The notes beneath the pieces are model-generated. The model saw only the letters and a program-made list of their open reading frames with translations, had not been told where the DNA came from and made no database searches. From assembly GCF_009711225.1 (NCBI RefSeq), contig NZ_WMIE01000002.1, forward strand, positions 336,215 through 400,214: 64,000 bases of DNA, given 5' to 3'. Below, in pieces: positions 33,339 to 42,079 of this stretch. Each line of letters begins with the position of its first letter. Position 1 is the first letter of the stretch. Origin of the DNA: Paracoccus aestuariivivens (GTDB lineage: Bacteria > Pseudomonadota > Alphaproteobacteria > Rhodobacterales > Rhodobacteraceae). A program made the translations under genes and the position numbers.

Positions 33339-33370
33339 GGAAAAGCGGGGGGCTATCCCTCCGCTTTTCC
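33339..33370. terminator. Convergent terminator hairpin
   Basis: GGAAAAGCGG (33339-33348) and CCGCTTTTCC (33361-33370) form a 10-bp stem between the convergent cytochrome c and substrate-binding-protein genes. The A/T tract is inside the stem, and no T-run follows. Confidence 0.6.
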
Positions 33371-33386
33371 GGTCCTTCAACGGGAC

Positions 33387-34373
33387 TTATTGCAACGCCT
33401 TGTCGGTGATCGCGCTGCTCCATGCGCCCTCGGGGGCCTTCGAGATCACCGGATCCGATCCGCCCGACAGCAGCGTGTCCACCGTGCGCTTGTAATCCGC
33501 CTCATCCAGCGCGCCGTTCGATCCGGCGGTCAGCTTCGCGATCTCTCCGGCCATGCGGGCCTGATGCTCGATGGTCTGGGCGCCGGTCTCGTCGTTTTCT
33601 AGGACAATCTCGGCGGCTTCCTCGGGATGTTCCTCGGCGTATTTCCAGCCCTTCATGCTGGCGCGAACGAAGCGGACCAGCTTGTCCTCCATCGCGGGAT
33701 CGTTCAGCTTTTCTTCCAGAACGTAAAGCCCGTCCTCCAGCGTGGCGACGCCTTGGTCATCGTATTTGAAGGTCACCAGATCCTCGGGTTTGATCCCCGC
33801 ATCGATCACCTGCCAATATTCGTTATAGGTCATGGTGCTGATGCAGGCGGCCTGTTTTTGCAGGATCGGATCGACGTTGAAGCCCTGCTTCAGGACCGTA
33901 ACGCCTTCGGGGCTGCCATCGGTTTTCAGGCCCAGATGGTTCATCCAGCTCAGGAACGGATATTCGTTGCCCGAGAACCAGACGCCCAAGGTCTTGCCCT
34001 TGAAATCGGTCTTGGGATCGGCGACGCCGCTTTCCTTCAGGCAGGTCAGCATCATCCCCGACTTTTTGAAGGGCTGGGCGATATTGACGATGGGCAGGCC
34101 CTTTTCGCGGGCGGCAAGGGCGGCGGGCATCCATTCGACGGTGACATCCGCACCGCCTCCGGCCAGAACCTGCACCGGAGCGATATCCGGCCCGCCCGGC
34201 TTGATGGTGACGTTCAGGCCCTCTTCCTCGTAGAAGCCCTTGTCCTTGGCGACGTAATAGCCGCCGAACTGGGCCTGCGTCACCCATTTCAATTGCAGCG
34301 TCAGATCATCCGCAGCCGAGGCAGCACCCGCCATCAGCGACACGAGACCCGCCGAGATCAGGAATTTCTTCAT
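33387..34373 (-). CDS. ABC transporter substrate-binding protein (NMT1/ThiY-like), pyrimidine cluster
   Basis: The product is 328 residues with a signal peptide (about 1-22, ASA cleavage). The NMT1/SsuA-type fold shows LQLKWVTQAQFGGYYVAKDKGFYEEEGLNVTIKPGGPDIAP, typical of binding proteins for thiamine precursors and pyrimidines. It is the last gene of the dihydropyrimidinase operon and pairs with the two permeases and ATPase upstream. A pyrimidine, dihydropyrimidine or hydantoin ligand is inferred from this context. ATG 34373 has GGAGAG upstream. Confidence 0.88.
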   Translation of the reverse strand: MKKFLISAGLVSLMAGAASAADDLTLQLKWVTQAQFGGYYVAKDKGFYEEEGLNVTIKPGGPDIAPVQVLAGGGADVTVEWMPAALAAREKGLPIVNIAQPFKKSGMMLTCLKESGVADPKTDFKGKTLGVWFSGNEYPFLSWMNHLGLKTDGSPEGVTVLKQGFNVDPILQKQAACISTMTYNEYWQVIDAGIKPEDLVTFKYDDQGVATLEDGLYVLEEKLNDPAMEDKLVRFVRASMKGWKYAEEHPEEAAEIVLENDETGAQTIEHQARMAGEIAKLTAGSNGALDEADYKRTVDTLLSGGSDPVISKAPEGAWSSAITDKALQ

Positions 34374-34406
34374 CACTCTCTCCACTGTTGGGGGCATTGG
34401 CCCCGG

Positions 34407-35243
34407 TTATTGGCGCTGCGAAGGGTGCCAGAAGGTCACCTTTTTCTCGACCAGCGCGACAACTCCATAGAATGCTGTTCCGGCAATGGCTGCGACAAGG
34501 ATCTCGGCCCAGACCAGCGGCATGTTCAACTGGCCGACAGCGGTCGAGATGCGAAAGCCCATGCCACGGGTCGGACTGCCAAAGAACTCGGCCACAATGG
34601 CCCCGATCAGCGCCAGAGTCGTGGTGATCTTGAGCCCGTTGAACAGGAAGGGCATCGCGGCGGGCAGGCGCAGTTTCACCAGCGCCTGAGCGTAGCTCGC
34701 CCCCCAAGTCGCGATCTGGTCACGCGCCAGAGCGTCGGTCGCCTTCAGCCCCGCGACCATGTTCACAAGGATCGGAAAGAAGACCATGACCACGACGACG
34801 GCGGCCTTGGACTGCCAGTCAAAGCCGAACCACATCACAAAGATCGGCGCGATGCCGACAATCGGCAGGGCTGCGACGAAATTCCCGATAGGCAGCAAGC
34901 CGCGCTGCAAAAAGGGCGAGCGGTCGATAGCGATAGCAGTGGCCACTGCGGCGGCTGCGCCGATCAGCCAGCCCGATAGCGCGCCTTTCAGGATGGTCTG
35001 GGTGAAATCCCCCCAAAGCAGCGGCAGGTTGCCGGTGAACGCAGCCCAGATCTGGCTGGGGGCGGGCAGGATCACCGAAGGGATAGCGAAGTTGCGACAG
35101 GCCATCTCCCACAGGATCAGGATGGTCGCGCCAAAGATCAGCGGGACCAGCATCGCGGGGATCGGGCCGCGATGCCGCGCGATCCATGTGTTCAGGCCAA
35201 GCGCGCCCAGCCAGACCGCGATCAGGGGCAGGGCGGCACTCAT
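34407..35243 (-). CDS. ABC transporter permease (NitT/TauT type)
   Basis: The product is 278 residues with six predicted helices and the coupling loop in ATWGASYAQALVKLRLPAAMPFLFNGLK at about 190-215. It belongs to the SsuC/TauC/ThiX permease group. It begins at ATG 35243, overlapping the stop of the other permease by four bases, and is the second channel subunit of the pyrimidine-cluster transporter. Confidence 0.87.
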   Translation of the reverse strand: MSAALPLIAVWLGALGLNTWIARHRGPIPAMLVPLIFGATILILWEMACRNFAIPSVILPAPSQIWAAFTGNLPLLWGDFTQTILKGALSGWLIGAAAAVATAIAIDRSPFLQRGLLPIGNFVAALPIVGIAPIFVMWFGFDWQSKAAVVVVMVFFPILVNMVAGLKATDALARDQIATWGASYAQALVKLRLPAAMPFLFNGLKITTTLALIGAIVAEFFGSPTRGMGFRISTAVGQLNMPLVWAEILVAAIAGTAFYGVVALVEKKVTFWHPSQRQ

Positions 35244-36103
35244 CGCGCCAGCCCCATTCTCCTCAAGGTGACACGCTCGATCCCGCTGACCACAGCGACC
35301 AGCGCGGCGGCCAAGGCGGCAGCAGCGAAAAGCGCGGCCCAGATCTGGATCGTCTGGCCGTAATAGCTGCCTGAGAGCAGCCTTGCCCCCAATCCCGCCG
35401 TCGCACCGGCGGGCAATTCGCCGACGATAGTGCCGACCAGCGCCGCAGCAATCGCGACCTTGAGGCTGGCGAACAGGTAGGGCATGGCCGAGGGCAACCG
35501 CAGCCGCCAAAAGGCCTGCGTGCCCGAGGCGTTCCAGCTATGCATCAGGTCCATCTGCATCCGGTCGGGGGTGCGTAGCCCCTTCACCATGCCGACCAGC
35601 ACCGGAAAGAACGATAGCCACGCCGCGATCATCGCCTTGGGCACCAATCCCGTGACCCCCATGCTGGCAAAGACCACAATGACCATGGGTGCGATGGCAA
35701 GGATCGGCACGGTCTGGCTGGCGATAGCCCATGGCATTACCGACAGGTCCATGACGCGGCTATGCACGATCCCGACAGCCAGCAGAATGCCCGCAAGGCT
35801 GCCAATCGCAAACCCCGCCAGCGTCGCCGACAGGGTAATGCCCGCATGCCAGACAAGGCTGCGCTTCGAGGTGATCTTCTGCCCCGCGACCCCGTCCCAG
35901 ACGCCCTTGGCAACCTGATGCGGCGCGGGCAGGACCGGACGTTCCTGCATCATGGTGGCATGGACCAATGCGGGCAGGGTCAGGCTATCTCCCGCCCGCG
36001 ACGCCTGATCGCGCGCCCAAGGCGCGTTCAGCGCCACCGCCCCGACATACCAGACCAGCAGCAGCGCCGTCAGGACCGTCAGCACCGGCACGACACGGTT
36101 CAT
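35240..36103 (-). CDS. ABC transporter permease (NitT/TauT type)
   Basis: The product is 287 residues. An N-terminal helix and a soluble segment (about 25-80) precede six helices. The coupling loop is LMHSWNASGTQAFWRLRLPSAMPYLFASLK. It forms the channel with the following permease. It is separated from the upstream ATPase gene by a 75-bp gap that holds three 11-bp tandem repeats. Confidence 0.87.
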   Translation of the reverse strand: MNRVVPVLTVLTALLLVWYVGAVALNAPWARDQASRAGDSLTLPALVHATMMQERPVLPAPHQVAKGVWDGVAGQKITSKRSLVWHAGITLSATLAGFAIGSLAGILLAVGIVHSRVMDLSVMPWAIASQTVPILAIAPMVIVVFASMGVTGLVPKAMIAAWLSFFPVLVGMVKGLRTPDRMQMDLMHSWNASGTQAFWRLRLPSAMPYLFASLKVAIAAALVGTIVGELPAGATAGLGARLLSGSYYGQTIQIWAALFAAAALAAALVAVVSGIERVTLRRMGLAR

Positions 36104-36118
36104 GCGTGCCCCCCGAAG

Positions 36119-36151
36119 AACGGTGCACGAACGGTGTACAGGCGGTGTACG
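36119..36151. repeat. Three tandem 11-bp repeats between ATPase and permease genes
   Basis: AACGGTGCACG, AACGGTGTACA and GGCGGTGTACG follow without gap at 36119, 36130 and 36141. All share CGGTGYAC. A period of one helical turn is unusual for a non-coding spacer inside an operon. Confidence 0.7.
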
Positions 36152-36178
36152 CCCGGAGGACGGGCTGTGCAGGCGGAC

Positions 36179-36952
36179 TCAGTCATAGCTGTGCCCCTCG
36201 CGTAGCCCCTCGCGGACCTCCTGCGCGATGCGGATGAATTCGGGCGTGTCGCGGATCTCCAAGGGCCGTTCGTGCGGCAGAGTGCTGTCGATGATGCGCG
36301 TGATGCGGCCGGGGCGCGGCGACATGACGACGATCTTGGTCGAGAGATACACCGCCTCTGGGATCGAATGGGTGACGAAACTGATGGTCTTGCCGGTCTT
36401 GGCCCACAGCTCCAGTAGGGCGGCATTCAGGCGGTCGCGCACGATCTCGTCCAGCGCGCCGAAGGGTTCGTCCATCAGCAGGATATCGGCGTCGAAGGCC
36501 AGCGCACGAGCGATACTGGCGCGTTGTTGCATCCCGCCGGAAAGTTGCCAAGGGAACTTGCCGCCAAAGCCGGACAGTTCGACGAGATCCAGCACGCGGG
36601 CGATGCGATCCGTGCGATCCGTCTTTGAAAAGCCCATGATTTCAAGCGGCAGAGAGATATTCCCTGAAATCGTCCGCCACGGGTAAAGCCCCGGAGCCTG
36701 AAACACATAACCGTACGCCCGCGCCCGCCGCGCCGCATCCGCGTCAAGACTATTGACGCGGATGCGGCCCTCGGTCGGGGTTTCCAGCGCGGCAATGGTG
36801 CGCAGGAAGGTGGTTTTGCCGCAGCCGGATGGGCCGATGAAGCTGACGAATTCGCCCTTGCCGATGGTCAGGTCCACGTCCTTCAGGGCATGGACCGGGC
36901 CGTCGGCGGTCTGGAAAGTCAGGCTGACGCCCTGCGCCTCGATGACCGACAA
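36179..36952 (-). CDS. ABC transporter ATP-binding protein (NitT/TauT type)
   Basis: The product is 257 residues. Walker A is GPSGCGKTTFLR (about 39-50), the signature LSGGMQQRASIAR (about 135), Walker B ILLMDEPFGALDE (about 157), and the switch His is in VTHSIPEA. It is of the SsuB/TauB/ThiZ group and energises the two permeases downstream. Its start is one base past the hydA stop, so it is coupled to dihydropyrimidinase. Confidence 0.9.
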   Translation of the reverse strand: MSVIEAQGVSLTFQTADGPVHALKDVDLTIGKGEFVSFIGPSGCGKTTFLRTIAALETPTEGRIRVNSLDADAARRARAYGYVFQAPGLYPWRTISGNISLPLEIMGFSKTDRTDRIARVLDLVELSGFGGKFPWQLSGGMQQRASIARALAFDADILLMDEPFGALDEIVRDRLNAALLELWAKTGKTISFVTHSIPEAVYLSTKIVVMSPRPGRITRIIDSTLPHERPLEIRDTPEFIRIAQEVREGLREGHSYD

Positions 36953-36953
36953 C

Positions 36954-38405
36954 TCAGACCCCGCTGGCCGGAATGCCGGAGCGCTCGACCGGGCGGGGCG
37001 CGGTCAGTTCCTTCCAAGCTGATAGCGCGCGGTTGACGGCGGGCCGTGCCTCGCGGGCGACGAATTCGCCATGGCCTTCGTGGCTGTCGACCTTGCCTTC
37101 GGTCACGGCGACGACACCACGTGTCAGGGTGAAACGCGGCAGGCCCTTGACCTTGATCCCCTCGAAGACATTGTAATCGATGGCAGATTGCTGCGTCCCG
37201 GCGCTGATGGTCTTTTCCGCCTCGGGGTCCCATACGACCAGATCGGCATCCGAGCCGATCAGAACCGCGCCTTTCTTCGGATACATGTTCAGGATCTTGG
37301 CGATGTTGGTCGAGGTGACGGCCACGAACTCGTTCGGCGTCAGCCGCCCGGTCCCAACGCCCTTCGTCCACAACACCGGCATTCGATCCTCAAGGCCGCC
37401 CGTCCCGTTCGGGATCTTGGTGAAATCACCGACCCCATAGCGCTTCTGCTGGGTGGTAAAGGCGCAATGATCGGTGGCAACGCAGGACAGGCTGCCCGAT
37501 TGCAACCCGGCCCACAGGCTGTCCTGATGCAGCTTGTTGCGGAACGGAGGCGACATCACACGCCGCGCCGCATGGTCCCAATCCGCGTTGAAATACTCGC
37601 TTTCGTCCAGCACCAGATGCTGGATCAGCGGTTCACCCCAGACTCGCTTGCCCTGTTGCCGCGCGCGGCGGATCGCCTCATGTGCGTCCTCGCAAGATGT
37701 ATGCACGACGTAAAGCGGCACGCCCGCCATGTCGGCGATCATGATGGCGCGGTTTGTGGCCTCGCCCTCGACCTGAGGGGGGCGGGAATAGGCATGGCCC
37801 TCGGGACCGGTATTCCCCTCGGCCAACAGCCGCGCCGAAAGCTCGGCCACGACATCGCCATTCTCGGCATGGACCAAAGCCACGCCGCCCAGATCGCCGA
37901 CGCGGCGGAAGGACGAGAACATCTCGTCGTCGTTCACCATCAGCGCGCCCTTATAGGCCATGAAATGCTTGAAGCTGGTGATGCCGCGCTTCACCACCTC
38001 ATCCATCTCGTCAAAGACCTGCTCGCCCCACCATGTCACCGCCATGTGGTAGCTGTAGTCGCAATGCGCGCGGCCGGACTTGTTGTCCCACATCTTCAGC
38101 GCGTCCAGCAGACCTTGACCGGGCGAGGGCAGAACAAAATCCACCACCATGGTGGTACCGCCTGCCAGCGCAGCCCGCGTGCCGGATTCGAAATCATCGG
38201 CGGAATAGGTGCCCATGAAGGGCATCTCCAGATGGGTATGGGGATCGATCCCGCCCGGCATGATATAGCAGCCCGAGGCATCCAGAACCTTGTCGCCGGC
38301 TAGCCCCGCGCCAATGGCGGCGATGCGCCCGTCCTCGATCAGCACATCCGCCATGTAGCTTAGATCCGCCGTGACGATGGTGCCGCCCCTGATGACCGTG
38401 CTCAT
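36954..38405 (-). CDS. hydA: Dihydropyrimidinase (D-hydantoinase)
   Basis: The product is 483 residues. The enzyme opens dihydrouracil or dihydrothymine to N-carbamoyl-beta-amino acids. The binuclear zinc site is complete: His56 and His58 (GIDPHTHLE), the carboxylated Lys near 152 (HFMAYKG), His near 179 (LVHAENG) and 233 (VVHTSCE), and Asp in VATDHCAF. LPSPGQGLLDAL and the FTTQQKRYGVGDFTKIPNG loop fit true dihydropyrimidinases. It lies 58 bp after the amidohydrolase gene on the same strand, forming the two hydrolytic steps of reductive pyrimidine breakdown. Confidence 0.94.
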   Translation of the reverse strand: MSTVIRGGTIVTADLSYMADVLIEDGRIAAIGAGLAGDKVLDASGCYIMPGGIDPHTHLEMPFMGTYSADDFESGTRAALAGGTTMVVDFVLPSPGQGLLDALKMWDNKSGRAHCDYSYHMAVTWWGEQVFDEMDEVVKRGITSFKHFMAYKGALMVNDDEMFSSFRRVGDLGGVALVHAENGDVVAELSARLLAEGNTGPEGHAYSRPPQVEGEATNRAIMIADMAGVPLYVVHTSCEDAHEAIRRARQQGKRVWGEPLIQHLVLDESEYFNADWDHAARRVMSPPFRNKLHQDSLWAGLQSGSLSCVATDHCAFTTQQKRYGVGDFTKIPNGTGGLEDRMPVLWTKGVGTGRLTPNEFVAVTSTNIAKILNMYPKKGAVLIGSDADLVVWDPEAEKTISAGTQQSAIDYNVFEGIKVKGLPRFTLTRGVVAVTEGKVDSHEGHGEFVAREARPAVNRALSAWKELTAPRPVERSGIPASGV

Positions 38406-38463
38406 CCCTCATCCCTTCTTCCGTGTAAAAATATTCCCGAGTGCGAGGCCGTGCCCCGCGCTG

Positions 38464-39744
38464 TCATGTGACGATCTCTGCTGTTTCCAGCACCGCATGC
38501 AGCAGCGTATCTGCGCCAGCTGCGGCCCAATCGGGGCTGATCTCCTCGGCCTCGTTATGGGACAGACCGTCGACACAGGGGCACATGATCATCACCGTCG
38601 GCGCGACCTTGTTCACCCAGCAGGCGTCATGTCCCGCGCCCGAGACGATATCCATGTGGCTGTAGCCCAGCCGCTCGGCGGCGGAACGCACCCGCCCGAC
38701 CAGAGCCGGATCGAAGGCAGGGGGATCGAATTGGCCGACGGTTTCTGCCGAGAAGGTACAACCCAAAGCCTCGCAGATTGCGGGCGCCTTGGCGTTGAAT
38801 TCCTCGACCATCTCCGACAGGATCGGTAGCAGGTGGCTGCGGAAATCTACCGTGAAAACAACCTTTTCTGCTATGATATTGCGGCTGTTTGGATAGACGT
38901 CGATATGGCCGATTGCTCCCACGGCAGCAGGCTGATGCTTCATCGCGATCTCGTGGACCAACTCGGTCAACTGCGCCAATCCGCGTCCCGCATTGCGGCG
39001 CATCCGCATGGGTGTCGAGCCGGTGTGCTGGCCCTTGCCAGTCACCGTGCATTCGATCCAGCGCAGGCCCTGACCATGGGTCACGACGCCGATCTGGGTG
39101 TTCTCGGCCTCAAGGATCGGGCCTTGTTCGATATGGTATTCGAACATGGCGTGGATCTTGCGGTCGCCGGGTTTCTCGTTGCCCTTCCAGCCAATGCGGG
39201 CCAGTTCCTCGCCAAAGGTCCGGCCCTTGGCGTCATGGCGGGCATAGGCGTAATCCTGATCGATCACGCCCGCAAAAACGCCCGAGGCCAGCATGGCAGG
39301 GGCAAAGCGCGTGCCTTCCTCGTTCGTCCAGTTAGTCACCACGATGGGACGGCGGGTCCGTACACCCAGATCGCGGATCGAGCGGATGACCTCAAGCCCC
39401 GCCAGCACGCCCAACACGCCATCATATTTCCCGCCCGTTGGCTGGGTGTCCAGATGGCTGCCGATATAGACCGGATCGAGATCCGGCTCAGTCCCCTCAT
39501 GGCGGAAGAACATGTTACCCATCTGGTCGACGGTCATCGCCATGCCCGCTTCCTCGCACCAAGATTGGAATAAGCGGCGGCCTTCGCCATCCTCGTCGGT
39601 CAGGGCTTGCCGGTTGTTGCCACCCGCGACGCCGGGGCCGATCTTGGCCATCTCCATCAGGCTGTCCCACAGCCGGTCGCCGTCGATCTTCATATTGGCT
39701 GCGGGCATGACAGCCGTATCCAACCCGCCGGGGGCAGAGGTCAT
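38464..39744 (-). CDS. Zn-dependent M20 amidohydrolase (beta-ureidopropionase / N-carbamoyl amino acid hydrolase type)
   Basis: The product is 426 residues of the HyuC/AllC group of M20 peptidases. Metal and active-site residues appear in GSHLDTQPTGGKYDGVLGV, NWTNEEGTRFAPAM, YHIEQGPILE, GKGQHTGSTPM and GAGHDACWV, with the last His in GLSHNEAEE. In this setting it most likely cleaves N-carbamoyl-beta-alanine or N-carbamoyl-beta-aminoisobutyrate to the amino acid, CO2 and ammonia. It is the first gene of the operon and is controlled from the RutR-type site upstream. AGGAAGGA precedes ATG 39744. Confidence 0.9.
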   Translation of the reverse strand: MTSAPGGLDTAVMPAANMKIDGDRLWDSLMEMAKIGPGVAGGNNRQALTDEDGEGRRLFQSWCEEAGMAMTVDQMGNMFFRHEGTEPDLDPVYIGSHLDTQPTGGKYDGVLGVLAGLEVIRSIRDLGVRTRRPIVVTNWTNEEGTRFAPAMLASGVFAGVIDQDYAYARHDAKGRTFGEELARIGWKGNEKPGDRKIHAMFEYHIEQGPILEAENTQIGVVTHGQGLRWIECTVTGKGQHTGSTPMRMRRNAGRGLAQLTELVHEIAMKHQPAAVGAIGHIDVYPNSRNIIAEKVVFTVDFRSHLLPILSEMVEEFNAKAPAICEALGCTFSAETVGQFDPPAFDPALVGRVRSAAERLGYSHMDIVSGAGHDACWVNKVAPTVMIMCPCVDGLSHNEAEEISPDWAAAGADTLLHAVLETAEIVT

Positions 39745-39850
39745 CTCGTCGTCCTTCCTGTCTTGCCGCCGTCTTCTGCGGACGGTCGGCGGGATCGGTC
39801 TTGGGACGCGCCATGCCTAAAAGGCGCGCTGACCCATTCGCCGCAAATTA

Positions 39851-39866
39851 TTGACCATCTGGTCAG
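39851..39866. promoter_or_regulatory. RutR-type operator
   Basis: TTGACCATCTGGTCAG matches the E. coli RutR consensus TTGACCA-N2-TGGTCAA at every position but the last. It lies in the divergent gap between the amidohydrolase operon and rutR. It covers the expected transcription start of the former and the -35 of the latter. A further half site, TGGTCA, lies at 39888. Confidence 0.88.
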
Positions 39867-39870
39867 GATC

Positions 39871-39898
39871 ACGCTAGCACGGGGCCATGGTCAGTCAA
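39871..39898 (-). promoter_or_regulatory. Probable promoter of the pyrimidine operon
   Basis: On the minus strand TTGACT (plus 39893-39898) and TAGCGT (plus 39871-39876) are 16 bp apart. The predicted start near 39864 falls inside the RutR-type operator, a typical repression layout. Confidence 0.5.
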
Positions 39899-39949
39899 GC
39901 GCCGCGATTTCTGCCTTTCGGAGGGGCCCGCGCTTTTCAGGGAAAACCT

Positions 39950-40576
39950 ATGCAGGACAAGCCTCTTCGCCAAAGTCGTATCCAGAAAAAGAACCGCGAG
40001 GCGATCCTGACCGCCGCGCTGCGCGAATTTTCAGCACGGGGATTCGCGGGCACGACCATCGACCAGATTGCCGACGCGGCGGGTCTGTCGAAACCCAATG
40101 TGCTGTATTATTTCCAGTCCAAAGACGCGATCCACGAAAGCTTGCTTCGCGAACTTCTGGATCTGTGGCTGGACCCCTTGCGCGAATTACGTGCAGAGGG
40201 CGACCCGCAGGACCAGATCCTTGCCTATGCGAAGCGCAAGCTGGAATTGTCGCGCGACTATCCGCAGGAAAGCCGCCTTTTTGCCAATGAGGTGCTTCAG
40301 GGGGCCGAACGCCTCGCCCCCATCCTTGGCGGCGAATTGCGCGAGTTGGTCGACGAGAAATCCGCGCTGATCGCACGCTGGATTGCGGATGGCCGGATTG
40401 CTCAGGTCGATCCGCACCACCTGCTGTTCTCGATCTGGGCGCTGACCCAGCATTACGCGGATTTCGAGGTGCAGGTCCGGGCCGTGCTTGGCCCGGAGCA
40501 TGATCCCTATGTCGAGGCAGGGGTGTTCCTTGACCTGCTGTATCGGCGGCTGCTGCGGCCTCAGCCGCGCGAATAG
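39950..40576 (+). CDS. rutR: TetR family regulator, RutR-like
   Basis: The product is 208 residues. The N-terminal helix-turn-helix spans about 18-60 (AILTAALREFSARGFAGTTIDQIADAAGLSKPNVLYYF). The ligand domain has the RutR-family blocks SRLFANEVLQGAERLAPIL, ARWIADGRIAQVDPHHLLFSIWALTQHYADF. E. coli RutR binds uracil or thymine and releases its operator. The near-perfect operator upstream and the divergent pyrimidine operon support the same role. ATG 39950 starts MQDKPLRQ; an upstream ATG at 39887 is unlikely. The 3' end overlaps the convergent mannose-phosphate gene by 16 bp. Confidence 0.92.
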   Translation: MQDKPLRQSRIQKKNREAILTAALREFSARGFAGTTIDQIADAAGLSKPNVLYYFQSKDAIHESLLRELLDLWLDPLRELRAEGDPQDQILAYAKRKLELSRDYPQESRLFANEVLQGAERLAPILGGELRELVDEKSALIARWIADGRIAQVDPHHLLFSIWALTQHYADFEVQVRAVLGPEHDPYVEAGVFLDLLYRRLLRPQPRE

Positions 40577-41982
40577 ACATCCTCGTAGCGGACGATGTCG
40601 TCCTCGCCCAGATAGGCGCCGGTCTGCACCTCGATCAGGACCATCGGAACCTTTCCGGGGTTCTCCATGCGGTGAACCGCCCCCAAAGGCACATAGATCG
40701 ACTGGTTCTCGGTCACCAAGGTCACCAGATCATCCACCGTGACCCGCGCGGTGCCGCTGACCACGATCCAATGTTCCGATCTGTGGAAATGCGATTGCAA
40801 GGACAGCGCCGCGCCGGGGTTGACGACGATGCGCTTGACCTGAAAGCGGTCCGACAATGCCAGCGTCTCGAACCAGCCCCAAGGGCGGTGGTCGCGCAGG
40901 AAGGTTTCGGCCTGACGCGCGCCTTTCGACTTCAGCGCCGAGACGGCTTTGCGGACCTCTTGTGCGCGGTCCATTCCGGCAACCAGAACCGCGTCATTGG
41001 TGGCGACGACCATCACGTCTTTCAGGCCGATGCCGACAACCTCGATGCCTTCGTCCTGCGAGCGCAGCAGGACATTGTCGCAATCGATCGCGGTCGAGCG
41101 TTCGTCGCTGACCGCGCCGCGTTCGGCTGGAGCGCCGTCCTGAGCTTCACGCCAGACGGCATCCCAGCCGCCAAGGTCGGACCAATGGCCCGAGAAACGC
41201 ACGACCGACAGATTGTCGGCCTTTTCCAGCACCGCATAGTCGATCGACAGATCGGGCAGGGTGTTCCACGGCTCGGGCGCAAGGCGCAGGAAGCCCAGAT
41301 CGCGCTTTGCCTCGTCCAGAGCAGCCAGAACCGGAGGCATGAACTCCGGCGCATGGGCGCGGAAGGCGTCGATCATCGTACGCGCCGAGAACAGGAAGAT
41401 CCCCGCATTCCACAGGTAATTGCCCTGCGCGATCATCTGTTCGGCATTGGCAAGATCGGGCTTTTCGACAAAGCGTTTCAGAACCACCGGTCCTTCGCCC
41501 GCGGCCTCGGCCTCCATATAGCCGTAACCGGTTTCGGGGCGGGTCGGCGTGATGCCGAAGGTCACGATGCGTCCGGCTTGTGCCGCTGGCACGCCCAGAT
41601 CGACCGCGCGACCAAAGGCCTCGATATCGGGCACGACGTGATCCGAGGGCGCAACCAGCAGCAGTCCATCAGGATCGGTGGCCGCGACGCTTAATGCAGC
41701 CGTCAGGATGGCAGGGGCCGTGTTTCGACCCGACGGCTCGATCAGGATGGCCGAGGGGGTGATGCCGATCTGGTCCAGCTGCTCGGCCACGATGAAGCGG
41801 AAATCGGCATTGGTCATCACCAGCGGTGCGCCAAAGCGGTCTCCGGCAAGGCGGCGGGCCGAGGCCTGGAACAGCGATTCCTCTCCGATCAAGGGGGCGA
41901 ATTGCTTGGGGAAGCTTTTGCGCGACACCGGCCAAAGCCGTGTGCCCGATCCGCCAGCCAGAAGAACAGGGGTTATCACCAT
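40561..41982 (-). CDS. Mannose-1-phosphate guanylyltransferase / mannose-6-phosphate isomerase (bifunctional)
   Basis: The product is 473 residues. The N-terminal nucleotidyltransferase has LLAGGSGTRLWPVSRKSFPKQF, VAPSDHVV, FVEKPD and NAGIFLF. The C-terminal cupin (about 360-470) has the isomerase motif QSHFHRSEHWIVVSG. Type II enzymes of this kind (ManC/AlgA/CpsB) make GDP-mannose for exopolysaccharide or LPS. No polysaccharide genes are adjacent. AAGGAG precedes ATG 41982. Confidence 0.94.
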   Translation of the reverse strand: MVITPVLLAGGSGTRLWPVSRKSFPKQFAPLIGEESLFQASARRLAGDRFGAPLVMTNADFRFIVAEQLDQIGITPSAILIEPSGRNTAPAILTAALSVAATDPDGLLLVAPSDHVVPDIEAFGRAVDLGVPAAQAGRIVTFGITPTRPETGYGYMEAEAAGEGPVVLKRFVEKPDLANAEQMIAQGNYLWNAGIFLFSARTMIDAFRAHAPEFMPPVLAALDEAKRDLGFLRLAPEPWNTLPDLSIDYAVLEKADNLSVVRFSGHWSDLGGWDAVWREAQDGAPAERGAVSDERSTAIDCDNVLLRSQDEGIEVVGIGLKDVMVVATNDAVLVAGMDRAQEVRKAVSALKSKGARQAETFLRDHRPWGWFETLALSDRFQVKRIVVNPGAALSLQSHFHRSEHWIVVSGTARVTVDDLVTLVTENQSIYVPLGAVHRMENPGKVPMVLIEVQTGAYLGEDDIVRYEDVYSRG

Positions 41983-42079
41983 GCCATCACTCCTTCGGAG
42001 CAGTTTCGTTTGTACCTGCCAAGGCCTTTATCCAACGGGATAATCTAGCCCGCAAGTTGCATCAATGTACCAGTTTGGA

